A stretch of 64,000 nt of DNA, taken from assembly GCF_029504575.1 (NCBI RefSeq), contig NZ_JAQFII010000002.1:372001-436000 (forward strand). The letters are read 5' to 3'. A model generated the notes under the pieces. The model was not told the DNA's origin. It searched no databases and saw only the letters and a list, made by a program, of their open reading frames with translations. Positions 17,682 to 27,327 of this stretch are shown here, one piece after another. Both the position numbers and the translations under genes were made by a program. Position 1 is the first letter of the stretch, and the number at the start of each line of letters is the position of its first letter. Source of the stretch: Streptomyces sp. SPB162 (lineage in GTDB: Bacteria; Actinomycetota; Actinomycetes; Streptomycetales; Streptomycetaceae).

Positions 17682-19445
17682 TCACGGCCCGGGCGCCGGA
17701 GTCAACACGACGGCGATGTCTCCCGGCCGCGCGGTCGGGGCACCGGCCTCGGTGACCGCTGCGAGCTGCCCGTCCGGACGCACCACGAACAGCAGCTCGT
17801 GTCCTGCCGGGATCGCCCCGTCGCCGCGGTGCGTCACGATCCGGGAGCCGGCCGCGTACCGGCGGACCAGCTCCGGCCGGGTCAGCCCGGCACTGAAGAG
17901 AGCATCACCCCCGGTGTACGGCGCCACCACACCGTAACCGCCGGCGAGGGGTCCGAGACGGTGGACGGAGCCCTCCACGCTCTCCTGAAGGGTCATCGAC
18001 GCGAGCGCGTTGAAATCGTCCTCCTCGGTGAGCAGCAGCACACTGGTGATTCCTTCCAGCTCGGCACCGGCTCCGGTGGCCGCCGCGAGCAGCTCACCGG
18101 GCGCCAGTTCGAGCCCGGCCTCCTCGATCCGGGCGCGCTGATCATGGGCGCCGGCCCACATCAACACGTCCAGGCCCGCCGAGTTCAGGGCGCGCCCCAG
18201 GTCGACCGCCCACAGATCACCACCGACGAGCAGCGGCCGCGACCGCGCGGGGCGCAGCACCCCCAGCCGCCGGGCGACCGGGAGCGCGGTCAGGCCGTAG
18301 AGCATGACGGTGGCGACGATGACGATGAAGGTGGCCGGCAGGATCCGGTCGGCTCCGTCGACCCCTTTCCGGACCAGGGTGACGGAGAACGTGGAGGCGG
18401 TGGCCGCGGCGATGATGCCGCGCGGTGCCATCCAGCCGACGAACCACCGCTCCCCGGGCAGGATGTCGGTCCCCGCGGTCGCGAGGTGCGCCACCAGCGG
18501 CCTGACCACGAGGACCAGGACGGCCACCAGGGCGAGCGCCGGCAGGACGACATGGCGCAGCGACTGCGGGGTGACGGTGGCGGAGATGGAGACGAACAGC
18601 AGCCCGATGATCAGTGAGACCAGGGTCTCGAAGAAGGGCCGGCGAGCCGGCATGTCCAGGCCCGGCAGGTTGGCCAGCGCCATTCCCATGACCACCGCGG
18701 CGATCAGGCCGGTGTCGTCACGGACCGCGTCGCAGGCGGCCGCCGCGCCGACCACCGCGGCGAACTGGACCGTGGTGCCGAGCACCTCGTTCAACCGCAG
18801 GTAGCGCAACACCAGCCAGAGCGCCCCCGCCCCGACCGCGCCGCCGGCCAGACCCACCAGCGCGCTGACCCAGAACTGTCCCAGCTGGCTCCCGAAGCCG
18901 TTCTGATCGGCCCTCGCGATGGCGCTGTGGAAGACGAACGCGCCCAGGATGCCGCCGACCGGATCGACCAGGGAGCCCTCCCAGACGAGGATGCGCTGCA
19001 GGCGCTCGGTCGGACGCACGAAGTTGAGCAGCGGTCCGACGACCGTCGGCCCCGAGACCACCAGGATCGATCCCAGCATGATGGCCGCGTTCATCGACAT
19101 GCTCAGCACCGGCACCGCGAACAGGGCGGCGGACACCCAGGTGATGAGCGTGCCGAGCCAGAGGAGTCGAGCCACGACGCGCCGGGTGTGACCGCTCAGC
19201 CGCTTCAGGTCGAGGCCGAGCCCGGCGTCGTAGAGGATCACCGCCACGGCGAGCGAGACCAGGGGGGAGAACGCGGAGCCCAGCAGCCGTTCGGGGTCGA
19301 CATCATCCGTCAGCGCGCCGGCGGCGAAGCCGACCGGAAGCAGGATGAGCAGCGCCGGCACCCGCAACCGGCTCGCCAGCAGCTGGGAGCCGGCCGCCAA
19401 CACCACGATCAGGCCCACCCCGACCAGAACCTGGTCAGACGTCAC
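17682..19445 (-). CDS. CPA1-type cation/proton antiporter with TrkA domain
   Basis: This 587-residue protein has an N-terminal membrane domain of about twelve helices of the Na+/H+ (K+/H+) exchanger fold. Visible signatures are LGSILVVSGPTVVGPLLNFVRP, the EGSLVDPVGGILGAFVF segment with the transport Asp, and GWMAPRGIIAAATAS. Residues about 400-587 are cytosolic: a Rossmann-like TrkA-N segment (PLLVGGDLWAVDLGRALNSAG) and a TrkA-C-like end. Such antiporters export K+ or Na+ and are gated by nucleotides or pH. The ATG follows a weak ribosome site. It lies upstream of a 211-bp spacer from cydB and need not share its transcript. Confidence 0.88.
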   Translation of the reverse strand: MTSDQVLVGVGLIVVLAAGSQLLASRLRVPALLILLPVGFAAGALTDDVDPERLLGSAFSPLVSLAVAVILYDAGLGLDLKRLSGHTRRVVARLLWLGTLITWVSAALFAVPVLSMSMNAAIMLGSILVVSGPTVVGPLLNFVRPTERLQRILVWEGSLVDPVGGILGAFVFHSAIARADQNGFGSQLGQFWVSALVGLAGGAVGAGALWLVLRYLRLNEVLGTTVQFAAVVGAAAACDAVRDDTGLIAAVVMGMALANLPGLDMPARRPFFETLVSLIIGLLFVSISATVTPQSLRHVVLPALALVAVLVLVVRPLVAHLATAGTDILPGERWFVGWMAPRGIIAAATASTFSVTLVRKGVDGADRILPATFIVIVATVMLYGLTALPVARRLGVLRPARSRPLLVGGDLWAVDLGRALNSAGLDVLMWAGAHDQRARIEEAGLELAPGELLAAATGAGAELEGITSVLLLTEEDDFNALASMTLQESVEGSVHRLGPLAGGYGVVAPYTGGDALFSAGLTRPELVRRYAAGSRIVTHRGDGAIPAGHELLFVVRPDGQLAAVTEAGAPTARPGDIAVVLTPAPGP

Positions 19446-19656
19446 AGCGGGTCCCTTCTGAACGGGTCTCCACCCGTCGGGCCGGGCCGGACCCGCCGGC
19501 GTTCGCCGGACGCGACCGGCTCGTTGCCCAGAGCGGGTTCGGCACGGGCTCCAGGAGTTTCGCCAGGCCGATCAGCGGAGGTCGCGGGCCATCGGCGACG
19601 CTCGTCGTCTTCACTGGCTGCACCGGTGTACGGCCGCGGTCGGCGCGGCGGGACCG

Positions 19657-20676
19657 TCACCGTGCGACATCCTCGTCGGCGAGGGGTTCCAGCACTCCAT
19701 GGGTGTCGAGGCGGTACAGCACGACGAGCGCGGGTCCGATCAGCACCAGCGCGACGGCCGCGATGATGAGCATCCACTGGAGCGACGTCTCCGCACCGGC
19801 ACCCTGTCGGACGGTGAGTGAGGTGGGCACCAGATAGGGCCGCTGGGCGAAGCCCCAGGCGGCGACCAGCAGGGCCACGGTGGCCACCGAGGTGTAACGG
19901 GCCCAGCCCGCGGCCGGGCCGGCGACCAGGAGGGCGGTGGCCACGACAGCCACCACGGCGACCAGGACCAGGAGGAGCCCGATCCCGTGGGTGAGACCGT
20001 GGTGCACGTACGACGCGTGTGGGTCGGTCACGACCAGGCCGATCGCGCCGAGCACCAGGAGGGCCGCGGCGCTGATCCGGGCGCGGAGCCGGAAGTAGCC
20101 GACCAGGTCGACGGCGCCGAAGCGGCGGGCATCCACGGTGAGGAACACCGCGCCGAGGAACGCGGTGGCCGCGACGGTGAGCAGCCCGGCCATGATCGAG
20201 GTGGTGTTGGACCAGGCGTCCGCCGAGGCGGTGGTGCCCGGTGCGGCCCGCCCGGAGGCCACCGCGCCGGCGGTGGTGCCCAGGAAGAACGGGGTGAGCA
20301 GCGACGAGACCGCGAACACGGCGCCATAGATCCGGCGTGCGGAGAGCCGTCGGGCGGGCTTGCGCAGTGCGAAGCCGGCCCCGCGCAGGACCATGCCGAC
20401 GGCCGCCAGCGCGAGCGGGAGCCACAGCGCGGTGAACACCGTCTGGAAGAACACCGGGAAGCCGGTCCACATCAGGATGAACACGAAGATCAGCCAGACG
20501 TTGTTGACCTCCCAGACGGGTGCCATGGCGTGGTCGATCAGCCAACGCGGGTGCTTGCCGCGGTCGGCACCGCCGGCCAGCAGGTCCCAGAACCCGGCAC
20601 CGTAGTCGACGCCGCCGCCGCAGGCGTAGGCGGCGATCACCACCAACAGGATCCAGGCGACGACCGTGGCGGTCAC
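19657..20676 (-). CDS. cydB: Cytochrome bd ubiquinol/menaquinol oxidase subunit II
   Basis: This 339-residue integral membrane protein is subunit II of the bd-type terminal oxidase. Family features include the N-terminal helix ending YACGGGVDYGAGFWDLLAGG, the HAMAPVWEVNNVWLIFVFILMWTGFP segment, and eight or so further helices. It pairs with CydA to reduce O2 to water at low oxygen or when the cytochrome bcc-aa3 branch is blocked. Its ATG overlaps the cydA stop by four bases (ATGA), so the two are translated together. The cydCD exporter genes usually needed for assembly are not next to it here. Confidence 0.95.
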   Translation of the reverse strand: MTATVVAWILLVVIAAYACGGGVDYGAGFWDLLAGGADRGKHPRWLIDHAMAPVWEVNNVWLIFVFILMWTGFPVFFQTVFTALWLPLALAAVGMVLRGAGFALRKPARRLSARRIYGAVFAVSSLLTPFFLGTTAGAVASGRAAPGTTASADAWSNTTSIMAGLLTVAATAFLGAVFLTVDARRFGAVDLVGYFRLRARISAAALLVLGAIGLVVTDPHASYVHHGLTHGIGLLLVLVAVVAVVATALLVAGPAAGWARYTSVATVALLVAAWGFAQRPYLVPTSLTVRQGAGAETSLQWMLIIAAVALVLIGPALVVLYRLDTHGVLEPLADEDVAR

Positions 20677-22163
20677 TGGTCGCCCCCGGATGCCGGGCCG
20701 GTGCCCTGATCGGCCGGCGACCCGCCGGAACGCGTCCCGCCGGCGACGAGTTCAGGGCGCGGCCCGTACGGGGTGTCGCTCTCCGGTCCCTCGGCGGACG
20801 CCCGTGCGGAGTCGGAGTCGGCGAGCCGCCAGCGGCCGGTCATCTTCAGCACCACGCCGAGGAAGGCGCCGAACACGAGCACATAGACGGTGACGACGAT
20901 GCCGAACATGGTCCACAGCGAGGACGCGGCGGTGGGAGTCACCGCCTCGGAGACCCGCATGTTCTGGTAGACGATCCAGGGCTGCCGGCCCACCTCGGCG
21001 GTGATCCAACCGCACTCCACGGTCAGCAGACAGGCCACGCCGGCGACCGCGGCGCACCGGAAGAACCACCGGGAGCGGGGCAGGTCGCGGTGGCGCAGCC
21101 GGCACCAGCCGTACCAGAGCGCCAACAGGATCAGCAGGCTGCCGATGGTGACCATGATGTCGAAGGCCCAGTGCGCGATCGTGGCCTGGACGGCGGTGGG
21201 CCGGTCGTCGGCGGGTACCGAGGACACTCCGGTGACCTGGGTCTTGGGGCTGAACCCGGCCAGGATGGAGTCCAGTTGGGGGATCTTCAGGCCGCCCTTG
21301 ATGCTTCCGTCCTCCTGCAGCCGGCCGAACATGTACTCCGGTACGTGGGTGTCGGTCTTCCAGACCATCTCGGTGGCGGCGAACTTGACGGGCTGCTTGT
21401 GGAACACCGACCGGGTGATGGAGTCGCCCAGCAGGAACTGCACCGGCGTGAGGATCGCCGCAGCCGTGAAGGGAACGGTGAACCCGAGGCGGTGGTAGCG
21501 GTCCCGGCGGCCGCGCAGCCAGCCCACCGCGTAGACGCCGGCGACGACGTATCCCGCCGTCAGGAACATCGCCACCACGAAGTGCCAGTACTCCGGGCCG
21601 AACATCGGCGTGAAGACGGCCTGCCGGACGCTGACGTTCACGGGTCTGCCACTCGGGTCGAGGGTGAAGCCCTGCGGAGTGTTCATCCACGAATTCGCGG
21701 CGATGATGCCGAAGGCTCCCAGCAGCGCCGCGAGCGGCAGCGGCACACCGAGCCAGAAGTGCGTCCACGGCTTCAGCCGGCGCCACCCGTAGAGGTAGAC
21801 CGCGATCAGGATCGCCTCGAGGAAGAACGCCCACGCCTCCACGCCGAACCCGATACCGAAGACGTCACCCCAGCGGCCCATCATGCCCGGCCACAACAGC
21901 CCGAACTCGAACGACAGCACCGTCCCGGTGACGATGCCGACGGCGAACTGGACGGCCATCACCGCGGACCAGCGGCGGGCCAGCAACATGGCGACCGGAT
22001 CGGCCTTGCGCAGTCCCCGGTAGTGCATCACCAGCGTGATGAACGGCAGTGCCACCCCCAGCGGCACCAGCAGGATGTGGGAGGCGAGGGTGAACGCCAT
22101 CAGTTCCCGGGCGGGCAGCAACTGCGGAGGCGTGGTCGCCAGAAGGGGTACTGCGGTGTTCAT
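20673..22163 (-). CDS. cydA: Cytochrome bd oxidase subunit I
   Basis: This 496-residue subunit carries all three haems of cytochrome bd. The first axial His is visible in ASHILLVP (His29); a second His lies in the helix EYWHFVVAMFLTAGYV, and the late GWITAEVGRQPW motif is characteristic of the family. The quinol-binding Q-loop between helices VI and VII is short, as in actinobacterial and cyanide-tolerant forms. It is the first gene of a two-gene operon with cydB. The 190 bases downstream to the SDR gene contain nothing I recognise. NADH-responsive Rex control is common for cydABCD in Streptomyces, but I did not find a convincing Rex site here. Confidence 0.95.
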   Translation of the reverse strand: MNTAVPLLATTPPQLLPARELMAFTLASHILLVPLGVALPFITLVMHYRGLRKADPVAMLLARRWSAVMAVQFAVGIVTGTVLSFEFGLLWPGMMGRWGDVFGIGFGVEAWAFFLEAILIAVYLYGWRRLKPWTHFWLGVPLPLAALLGAFGIIAANSWMNTPQGFTLDPSGRPVNVSVRQAVFTPMFGPEYWHFVVAMFLTAGYVVAGVYAVGWLRGRRDRYHRLGFTVPFTAAAILTPVQFLLGDSITRSVFHKQPVKFAATEMVWKTDTHVPEYMFGRLQEDGSIKGGLKIPQLDSILAGFSPKTQVTGVSSVPADDRPTAVQATIAHWAFDIMVTIGSLLILLALWYGWCRLRHRDLPRSRWFFRCAAVAGVACLLTVECGWITAEVGRQPWIVYQNMRVSEAVTPTAASSLWTMFGIVVTVYVLVFGAFLGVVLKMTGRWRLADSDSARASAEGPESDTPYGPRPELVAGGTRSGGSPADQGTGPASGGDQ

Positions 22164-22354
22164 GCGGGCCTCGGTGGCTCGTGCCGGTTGACAGCGAGGT
22201 CAGCCGGTGGACCGGACGGGGGGAGGGCGTATGCGGCGGCGCCGTGCCAGGCCTCCGGGATGACGGCGGGTTCGCGGCGCGGGTCGGTGGCGAAGACCGC
22301 GCAGACGCCGCCCCGCATCGCGCCCTCCGCACCGCATGGTCTTCCGCCGTACGA

Positions 22355-23191
<837 letters not shown>

Positions 23192-23359
23192 CGCTGTCTC
23201 CCGTCGTCGGCCGCGAATTCGGCACCGGTGGGCAACACTTCCCAGCCGTGGCCCGCTCTGAGCGGGCGGCGCGCGCGGCTCGCCCGATGGACGCAGCGAT
23301 ATCGCTCCGACGGCCCAACGGGGCGCGGGCGTCGGCAGCGCTCTGAGATACCCGGAACC

Positions 23360-23779
23360 GGGCGGGCACTCGACGATGCGGACCGCGAACCATGGCTGCG
23401 GAGCCTGGCGGACCGCGAACCATGGCTGCGGAGCCTGGCCCACTCGGTCCGGACCACCTCCCGCGCTCACCGGGGCGCGGTCATCAGCTGCTCGGCTCTG
23501 AAGCGGGAGTACCGGGACCGGCTCCGTGCGGCCGGGCCGGGCGTCTGGTTCCTCTACCTCGCCCTTGACGAGGAGACCGCCCACACCCGCATCGCCCACC
23601 GGACCGGGCATTTCGTGAAGGCCCGGCTCCTGGACTCCCAGTACGCCGCACTGGAACCGCTACAGGCCGATGAGCCCGGACTCACCGTCGACGCCACCGC
23701 CGGGACCGACCCGATCATCAGCTCCGGGCAGGCCGTCCTCGCCCGCTTCGAGGCCGAGTGCCGACCGCACGGCGGATGA
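23360..23779 (+). pseudogene. Gluconokinase remnant lacking its P-loop
   Basis: The C-terminal two thirds of a GntK-type gluconokinase are readable: ADREPWLRSL, VISCSALKREYRDRLR, VWFLYLALDEETAHTRI, RTGHFVKARLLDSQYAALEPL. The N-terminal ATP-binding P-loop (GxSGSGKS) and the HPPAN segment that should precede them are missing. The upstream 150 bases are unrelated and overlap the start region of the opposite-strand SDR gene. In addition the ADREPWLRSL stretch is present twice in tandem through a 30-bp duplication. A P-loop kinase without its P-loop cannot phosphorylate gluconate, so this is a deletion-generated pseudogene. Confidence 0.8.
23378..23437 (+). repeat. Tandem 30-bp duplication in gluconokinase relic
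   Basis: Two perfect, adjacent 30-bp copies (23378-23407 and 23408-23437) repeat ten codons in frame. The lack of any difference between the copies suggests a recent duplication. Confidence 0.95.
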
Positions 23780-23914
23780 GTCCTGCCCCGGTTCCAGCCG
23801 TTGGGCGGCCGGCCCCTCAAGGCGGCCTGGGCACCCGACATCGCCGGCTGTGGCGCCGCCGTAGAGAAGGTTTCACGGACACCCCCGAGTCCGGAGATCG
23901 GAGATCGACGTCGG

Positions 23915-23952
23915 AGACCCAGACCAGACCCAGACCCGGACCCGGACCCGGT
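23915..23952. repeat. Short hexamer-like repeat tract
   Basis: A tract of CAGACC/CCGGAC-type hexamers just beyond the VOC stop codon repeats about six times with small changes. It looks like slippage sequence in non-coding DNA; it might also act as a weak terminator for the minus-strand gene. Confidence 0.5.
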
Positions 23953-24387
23953 CTAGGAAGTCGCACCGTCCGAGGTGCTCGACGGATCCATCCACATGAC
24001 CTGCCAGCCGTGGCCGTCAAGGTCGAAGAAGCTGCGTGAGTACATGAAGCCGTGGTCCTCCGGACCATCCGCCTCGGAGCCGCCTCCGGCAAGCGCGGCG
24101 TCAGCGACCGTGTCGACCTCTTCGCGGGTCGACACGCTGAAGCAGTAGAGCGCCAGCGTGTGCGTGGTGGGGTCCGCCATCGGCAGCTTCGCGAACTGCG
24201 CGAACTTCTCGTGACTGAGCAGCATGACGGAGGCTTGCTCGCCGACCTGCATGCAAGCCGCGCTCTCATCGGTGAACATCGGGTTGAAGCTGAACCCGAG
24301 CCGCGCGAAGAACGCCTTGCTGCGCTCGACGTCCGCCACGGGCATGTTCACGAACAGCATGCGACCGGCGTGTGCGGGAGTGGTCAT
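23953..24387 (-). CDS. VOC family (glyoxalase/bleomycin-resistance-like) protein
   Basis: This 144-residue protein has the vicinal-oxygen-chelate fold: paired beta-alpha-beta-beta-beta units with the usual N-terminal MLFVNMPVADVERSKAFFARLGFSFNPMF and the C-terminal FMYSRSFFDLDGHGWQVMWMDP. The DLDGHGWQV end is typical of the lactoylglutathione-lyase-like subgroup, of which most actinobacterial members are uncharacterised. One of the usual metal ligands at the N-terminus is absent, so activity cannot be assigned. It stands alone between a hexamer-repeat tract and a 240-base gap in which I see nothing. Confidence 0.85.
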   Translation of the reverse strand: MTTPAHAGRMLFVNMPVADVERSKAFFARLGFSFNPMFTDESAACMQVGEQASVMLLSHEKFAQFAKLPMADPTTHTLALYCFSVSTREEVDTVADAALAGGGSEADGPEDHGFMYSRSFFDLDGHGWQVMWMDPSSTSDGATS

Positions 24388-24629
24388 GGTGATCTCCAGT
24401 CAAAGGTTCGATGGCGTACAACGGGTAGACCCGCCCAGCCCGCAGAACTCATCGGTGGCCCCGAGATCTGGCTCTGACCGGTAGCGTCCAGCGCCCCCGC
24501 CCGACCCGCTGGCGGACAGCCCGTGTCCCCCACGTGTCGGGTGACCTTCTTCCCTGCGAGGTGCGGCCGTTGCCACGCCCCAGGTCCGTGCACCGATGAC
24601 CTTTCCTGGGGCGCGGTCGGACGGTCGGG

Positions 24630-25463
24630 TCAGCGCAATCCGGCGAAGAGATCGTTCTCGGGTACGGCCGCGCCGGTGACGTCCTTGACCCGTACGAAGG
24701 TCTCCACGCCCATCAACTCGCCGAACCTCTCCTTGCCCATCTTGAGGAAGAAGATGTTCTCACCCTGACTGGCGTGCGCGGCCAGCGCATCGAACTTCTG
24801 ACCACTGAACGCGGTGGCGTCCACCCACGTGGAGATCTCGTCGTCGGGGAGGCCGATCTCGGCCATCGCGGCAGCCTCGGCAGGATCCGGTTCCGGCATG
24901 TCCACACCGAACTCGCGCAGGAGCTCCCCGAATCGCTGCATCATCGAGCGCGGCATCGTCGTCCAGTACACCTTCGGTGTCAGCGCGGTCATCTCCAGCG
25001 CCGCCATCGTGATGCGGTGGGCCTGGATGTGATCGGGGTGACCGTAGAACCCGTTCTCGTCATAGGTGACGACCACATCGGGTCGATAGTGCCGCATGAG
25101 CTCCGCGAGCCGGGCGGCGCCTTCCTCCACGGGGGTCTGCCAGAAGGATCCCGGGGCCTTGTTGCTGGGCCAGCCCATCATCCCGGAGTCGGCATAGTCC
25201 AGCATCTCCAGATCGCTGACCTTCAGAGCGTCACAGCTCGCCTCGAGTTCTCGACGGCGCATCACGGCGACGGCCGCCGGATCGTGCCCGGGATCGCCCG
25301 GCTTGACGCCCCCCGGTCCGTCACCACAACCACCGTCGGTACACGTCACGAGAACCGTGCGGATGCCCTCCGCCGCGTACCGGGCGAGGACGCCTCCGGT
25401 TCCGGTGGCCTCGTCGTCGGGGTGCGCGTGTACTGCCATCAGCGTCAAGGGGCGGTCAGTCAT
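24630..25463 (-). CDS. PIG-L/LmbE family hydrolase, mycothiol conjugate amidase-like
   Basis: This 277-residue zinc hydrolase carries the family motif AVHAHPDDEATGTGG (metal-binding His/Asp/Asp) and the second site YGHPDHIQAHRIT. The closest type appears to be mycothiol S-conjugate amidase Mca, judged by CTDGGCGDGPGGVKPGDPGHDP and the long C-terminal part with KFDALAAHASQGENIFFLKMG. Mca cleaves mycothiol conjugates so that mercapturates can leave the cell. The ATG follows AGGAGG at eight bases. A sister possibility is a mycothiol deacetylase (MshB) or a secondary-metabolite deacetylase. A cystathionine-synthase-like relic lies upstream in the divergent direction, recalling the mca-greA-metB neighbourhood of mycobacteria. 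Confidence 0.82.
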   Translation of the reverse strand: MTDRPLTLMAVHAHPDDEATGTGGVLARYAAEGIRTVLVTCTDGGCGDGPGGVKPGDPGHDPAAVAVMRRRELEASCDALKVSDLEMLDYADSGMMGWPSNKAPGSFWQTPVEEGAARLAELMRHYRPDVVVTYDENGFYGHPDHIQAHRITMAALEMTALTPKVYWTTMPRSMMQRFGELLREFGVDMPEPDPAEAAAMAEIGLPDDEISTWVDATAFSGQKFDALAAHASQGENIFFLKMGKERFGELMGVETFVRVKDVTGAAVPENDLFAGLR

Positions 25464-25700
25464 CAAACAGTCCTCCTGCAGAAATGAGCGCGCGGCAGGC
25501 CTACCGCGATCCTGGGGCCCGGATCCACGTGGAGCGGGTGACCTTGTGGTCTCCGTGTTCCCCGTGCAACGCCGGGCCCTCGGTCAATGCAACCGTGTCG
25601 GCCGGACTACATGTTCCCGCCCCGGCCGCCCGGCTCCGTCTCGCGGCATCCGGCCGAGCGGACCACGAAGAGGCAGTGCCGGCGGCGAACACCCGTTCAG

Positions 25701-25811
25701 GTCGCCCGATGGGCCCTTCATCCCCGGCTGTCCCCAGCCGACGCGAGTTTCCGACATGCGGGCGCTGGAAGAGACCGTGGCCGAGCTCCAGGGCGGGGAG
25801 GCGGGGTCGGC
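25701..25811 (+). pseudogene. Cystathionine gamma-synthase-like gene fragment
   Basis: About 110 bases match, at DNA and protein level, the intact PLP-enzyme gene at 40.2-40.3 kb. The relic reads PDGPFIPG then MRALEETVAELQGGEA; the intact gene reads PDGAFVYSRRGNPTVRALEETVAELEGGEA. The stretch CAGCCGACGCG is shared exactly, and one base is lost between the two parts, which shifts the frame. Nothing before or after continues the gene. It is therefore the remnant of a MetB/MetC-type gene that lay divergent to the Mca-like hydrolase. Confidence 0.72.
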
Positions 25812-25878
25812 CACCCATCGAGGAAGTCCGTCCCCTGATCGCACAGCGCCTCGTGGAAGACCGTGGCCGGCGACGATC

Positions 25879-25900
25879 ACCTCCCACTCGAGTGGGAGGT
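25879..25900. promoter_or_regulatory. Perfect 22-bp palindrome upstream of membrane-protein operon
   Basis: The sequence ACCTCCCACTC and its exact reverse complement abut to make a 22-bp perfect palindrome that ends 47 bases before the ATG of the small membrane protein. A dyad of the form ACCTC...GAGGT followed by TTGTCGGTACGG resembles operators of MerR/SoxR-type activators, which sit in the spacer of the promoter they control. No MerR gene is in the window, so the factor is unknown. A chance hairpin or a terminator is the alternative. Confidence 0.5.
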
Positions 25901-25947
25901 TGTCGGTACGGCTGACCCGCACAGACCGCCGGCTCTACGCTTCGTAC

Positions 25948-26334
25948 ATGGGATGGGAGCAGGCCGCCCTATGGGGGTTGGCGGGCGGACTGGCTACCGG
26001 CCTGCTGTCTCTGACGGCTGCGGTGATCGCGGCGGACTACCAATGGCCGTGGACACGCCGCCAACTTGGGCCGCGATTGTTCGTGGTGGCCGGCGGGCTG
26101 TTGCTCGGCGCGCTGGTTGCGGCGGCCGCTCACGGGCAGATGAGCGGCGGCTGGCCCGCGTTCGTCATGGGCGCCGGGGCACCCGCCACCATCCGCGGTC
26201 TGCTGGCGGGCCTGGAGGTCGAGACACCCGGCGAGCAGCCGTCACCATCGACGTCCCACCTGCCGGCTTCCGCGCAGCACCCGGCAGCCTCACGAGAGCC
26301 GCGGGACGGAGGAGTCAGTGAAGGCACCGGCTGA
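25948..26334 (+). CDS. Small two-helix membrane protein, unknown
   Basis: This 128-residue protein is not recognised by function. Two hydrophobic helices are clear: WGLAGGLATGLLSLTAAVIA near residues 9-28 and FVVAGGLLLGALVAAAAHG near 45-63, joined by a basic loop (WPWTRRQLGPR). The C-terminal half is a soluble Pro/Ser/Ala-rich tail. The start at ATG follows the palindrome above; no strong ribosome site is seen. The stop overlaps the next gene by 17 bases. Composition and codon use are normal for the region. It probably anchors or partners the leucine/aspartate-rich protein downstream. Confidence 0.6.
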   Translation: MGWEQAALWGLAGGLATGLLSLTAAVIAADYQWPWTRRQLGPRLFVVAGGLLLGALVAAAAHGQMSGGWPAFVMGAGAPATIRGLLAGLEVETPGEQPSPSTSHLPASAQHPAASREPRDGGVSEGTG

Positions 26335-27142
26335 GAGCCGCCTCGGATACCTGGCCGCCGCGGCCCGCCCGGTCCGGCCCTGGCTGCGCCTTTCGGTCCG
26401 CTCCCGATTCTGGGGCGACGTCCTGGTCGCCGCCGGCGCCCGCCGCAGGGCGCCGCGCCCCCTCGATCCTGCCCTCCGGCGCCAGCCCTCACCCGCCGCC
26501 GACCCCCGGCTGCTTCCGGAGCGCGGGCTCTCACGGTCCGACATGTCCCAGAGCGTCGCCACGCGCCTGGCCGTACACGCTCTCGGCCTCGCCTACGCCC
26601 AGGTCGCCGACCTGATGCATGAGTTCGTCCGGGTCCTCGTCGTGGACAATGATCTCGACCGCGGGTTCCTTGACCACGTCCGCGACCTCGCGCTCGCCCT
26701 CACCGCCGATCTCGAGCGTGCCGGTGGCCTCGATCAGGTCATTGCCGATGACCTCGCCCGGGCCGATCACCTCCTCCAGGCCCTTGTACGGGAGCTGACC
26801 CGCCCGAAGCTCCGGCGTCCCGACGATCTCGACCGCGCCAGAGACCTCGTCCAGGGCCTGTCGGACCTCATCGGGCAGATCGTGACCCGCGACCTCCCCC
26901 TTGCCGAGGCCACCATCGACGTATCCGGAGCCGATCTGTCCCACCTTTCCCTCGGCAGGTTGGAGTCGGTGGGTGGCCTGGGCTCGCTGGACGCTCTCAA
27001 CGGCGTCATCTGGGACGAGCACACCCGATGGCCGCCACAGGTCCACAGCGTGATCCTGGCGATCTCCGTCCCGATCGGCGCGGGGATATTTCAGATCCGT
27101 ATCGGCGGCGAACATGATCGCGCGGAACCGCTCCTCGTCTGA
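26318..27142 (+). CDS. Asp/Leu/Arg-rich helical repeat protein with pentapeptide-like end
   Basis: This 274-residue protein is not assigned to a known enzyme. It begins at GTG with GGAGGAG just upstream, inside the tail of the membrane-protein gene. A basic N-terminus (about 1-65, rich in Arg and Pro) leads to a helical region from about 75 to 195, with heptad-like DLxxALxLDLxRA patterns (DNDLDRGFLDHVRDLALALT, DDLDRARDLVQGLSDLIG). The end has a pentapeptide-like ADLSHLSL block followed by GVIWDEHTRWPP, a signature seen at the C-terminus of several streptomycete helical-repeat proteins. It is likely co-translated with the membrane protein, so a membrane-proximal scaffold or signalling role is a guess. 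Confidence 0.6.
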   Translation: MKAPAESRLGYLAAAARPVRPWLRLSVRSRFWGDVLVAAGARRRAPRPLDPALRRQPSPAADPRLLPERGLSRSDMSQSVATRLAVHALGLAYAQVADLMHEFVRVLVVDNDLDRGFLDHVRDLALALTADLERAGGLDQVIADDLARADHLLQALVRELTRPKLRRPDDLDRARDLVQGLSDLIGQIVTRDLPLAEATIDVSGADLSHLSLGRLESVGGLGSLDALNGVIWDEHTRWPPQVHSVILAISVPIGAGIFQIRIGGEHDRAEPLLV

Positions 27143-27327
27143 CATCTCCCTCCTCGCGTCCCCGCGTGGGCGCCGCAAGGCGGTGATCAGATGGTGTTGA
27201 GGAAGGCGAGTGGGGGCCGGGCGTCTCCTGTTGCCGTCCCCTCCTGCCGTGTTGCCGGGCGCTCGGCTTCCCTGTGGACGAGCGCCCCGGGGCCCGGGCG
27301 GGTCCACGGGGCCGACGCGCAGAGCGG

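Noticed and set aside
17396..17755. 119-codon plus-strand frame after the GH15 gene
   Set aside because: It overlaps the ends of genes on both sides, has no ribosome site and no recognisable domain; I could not support it as a gene.
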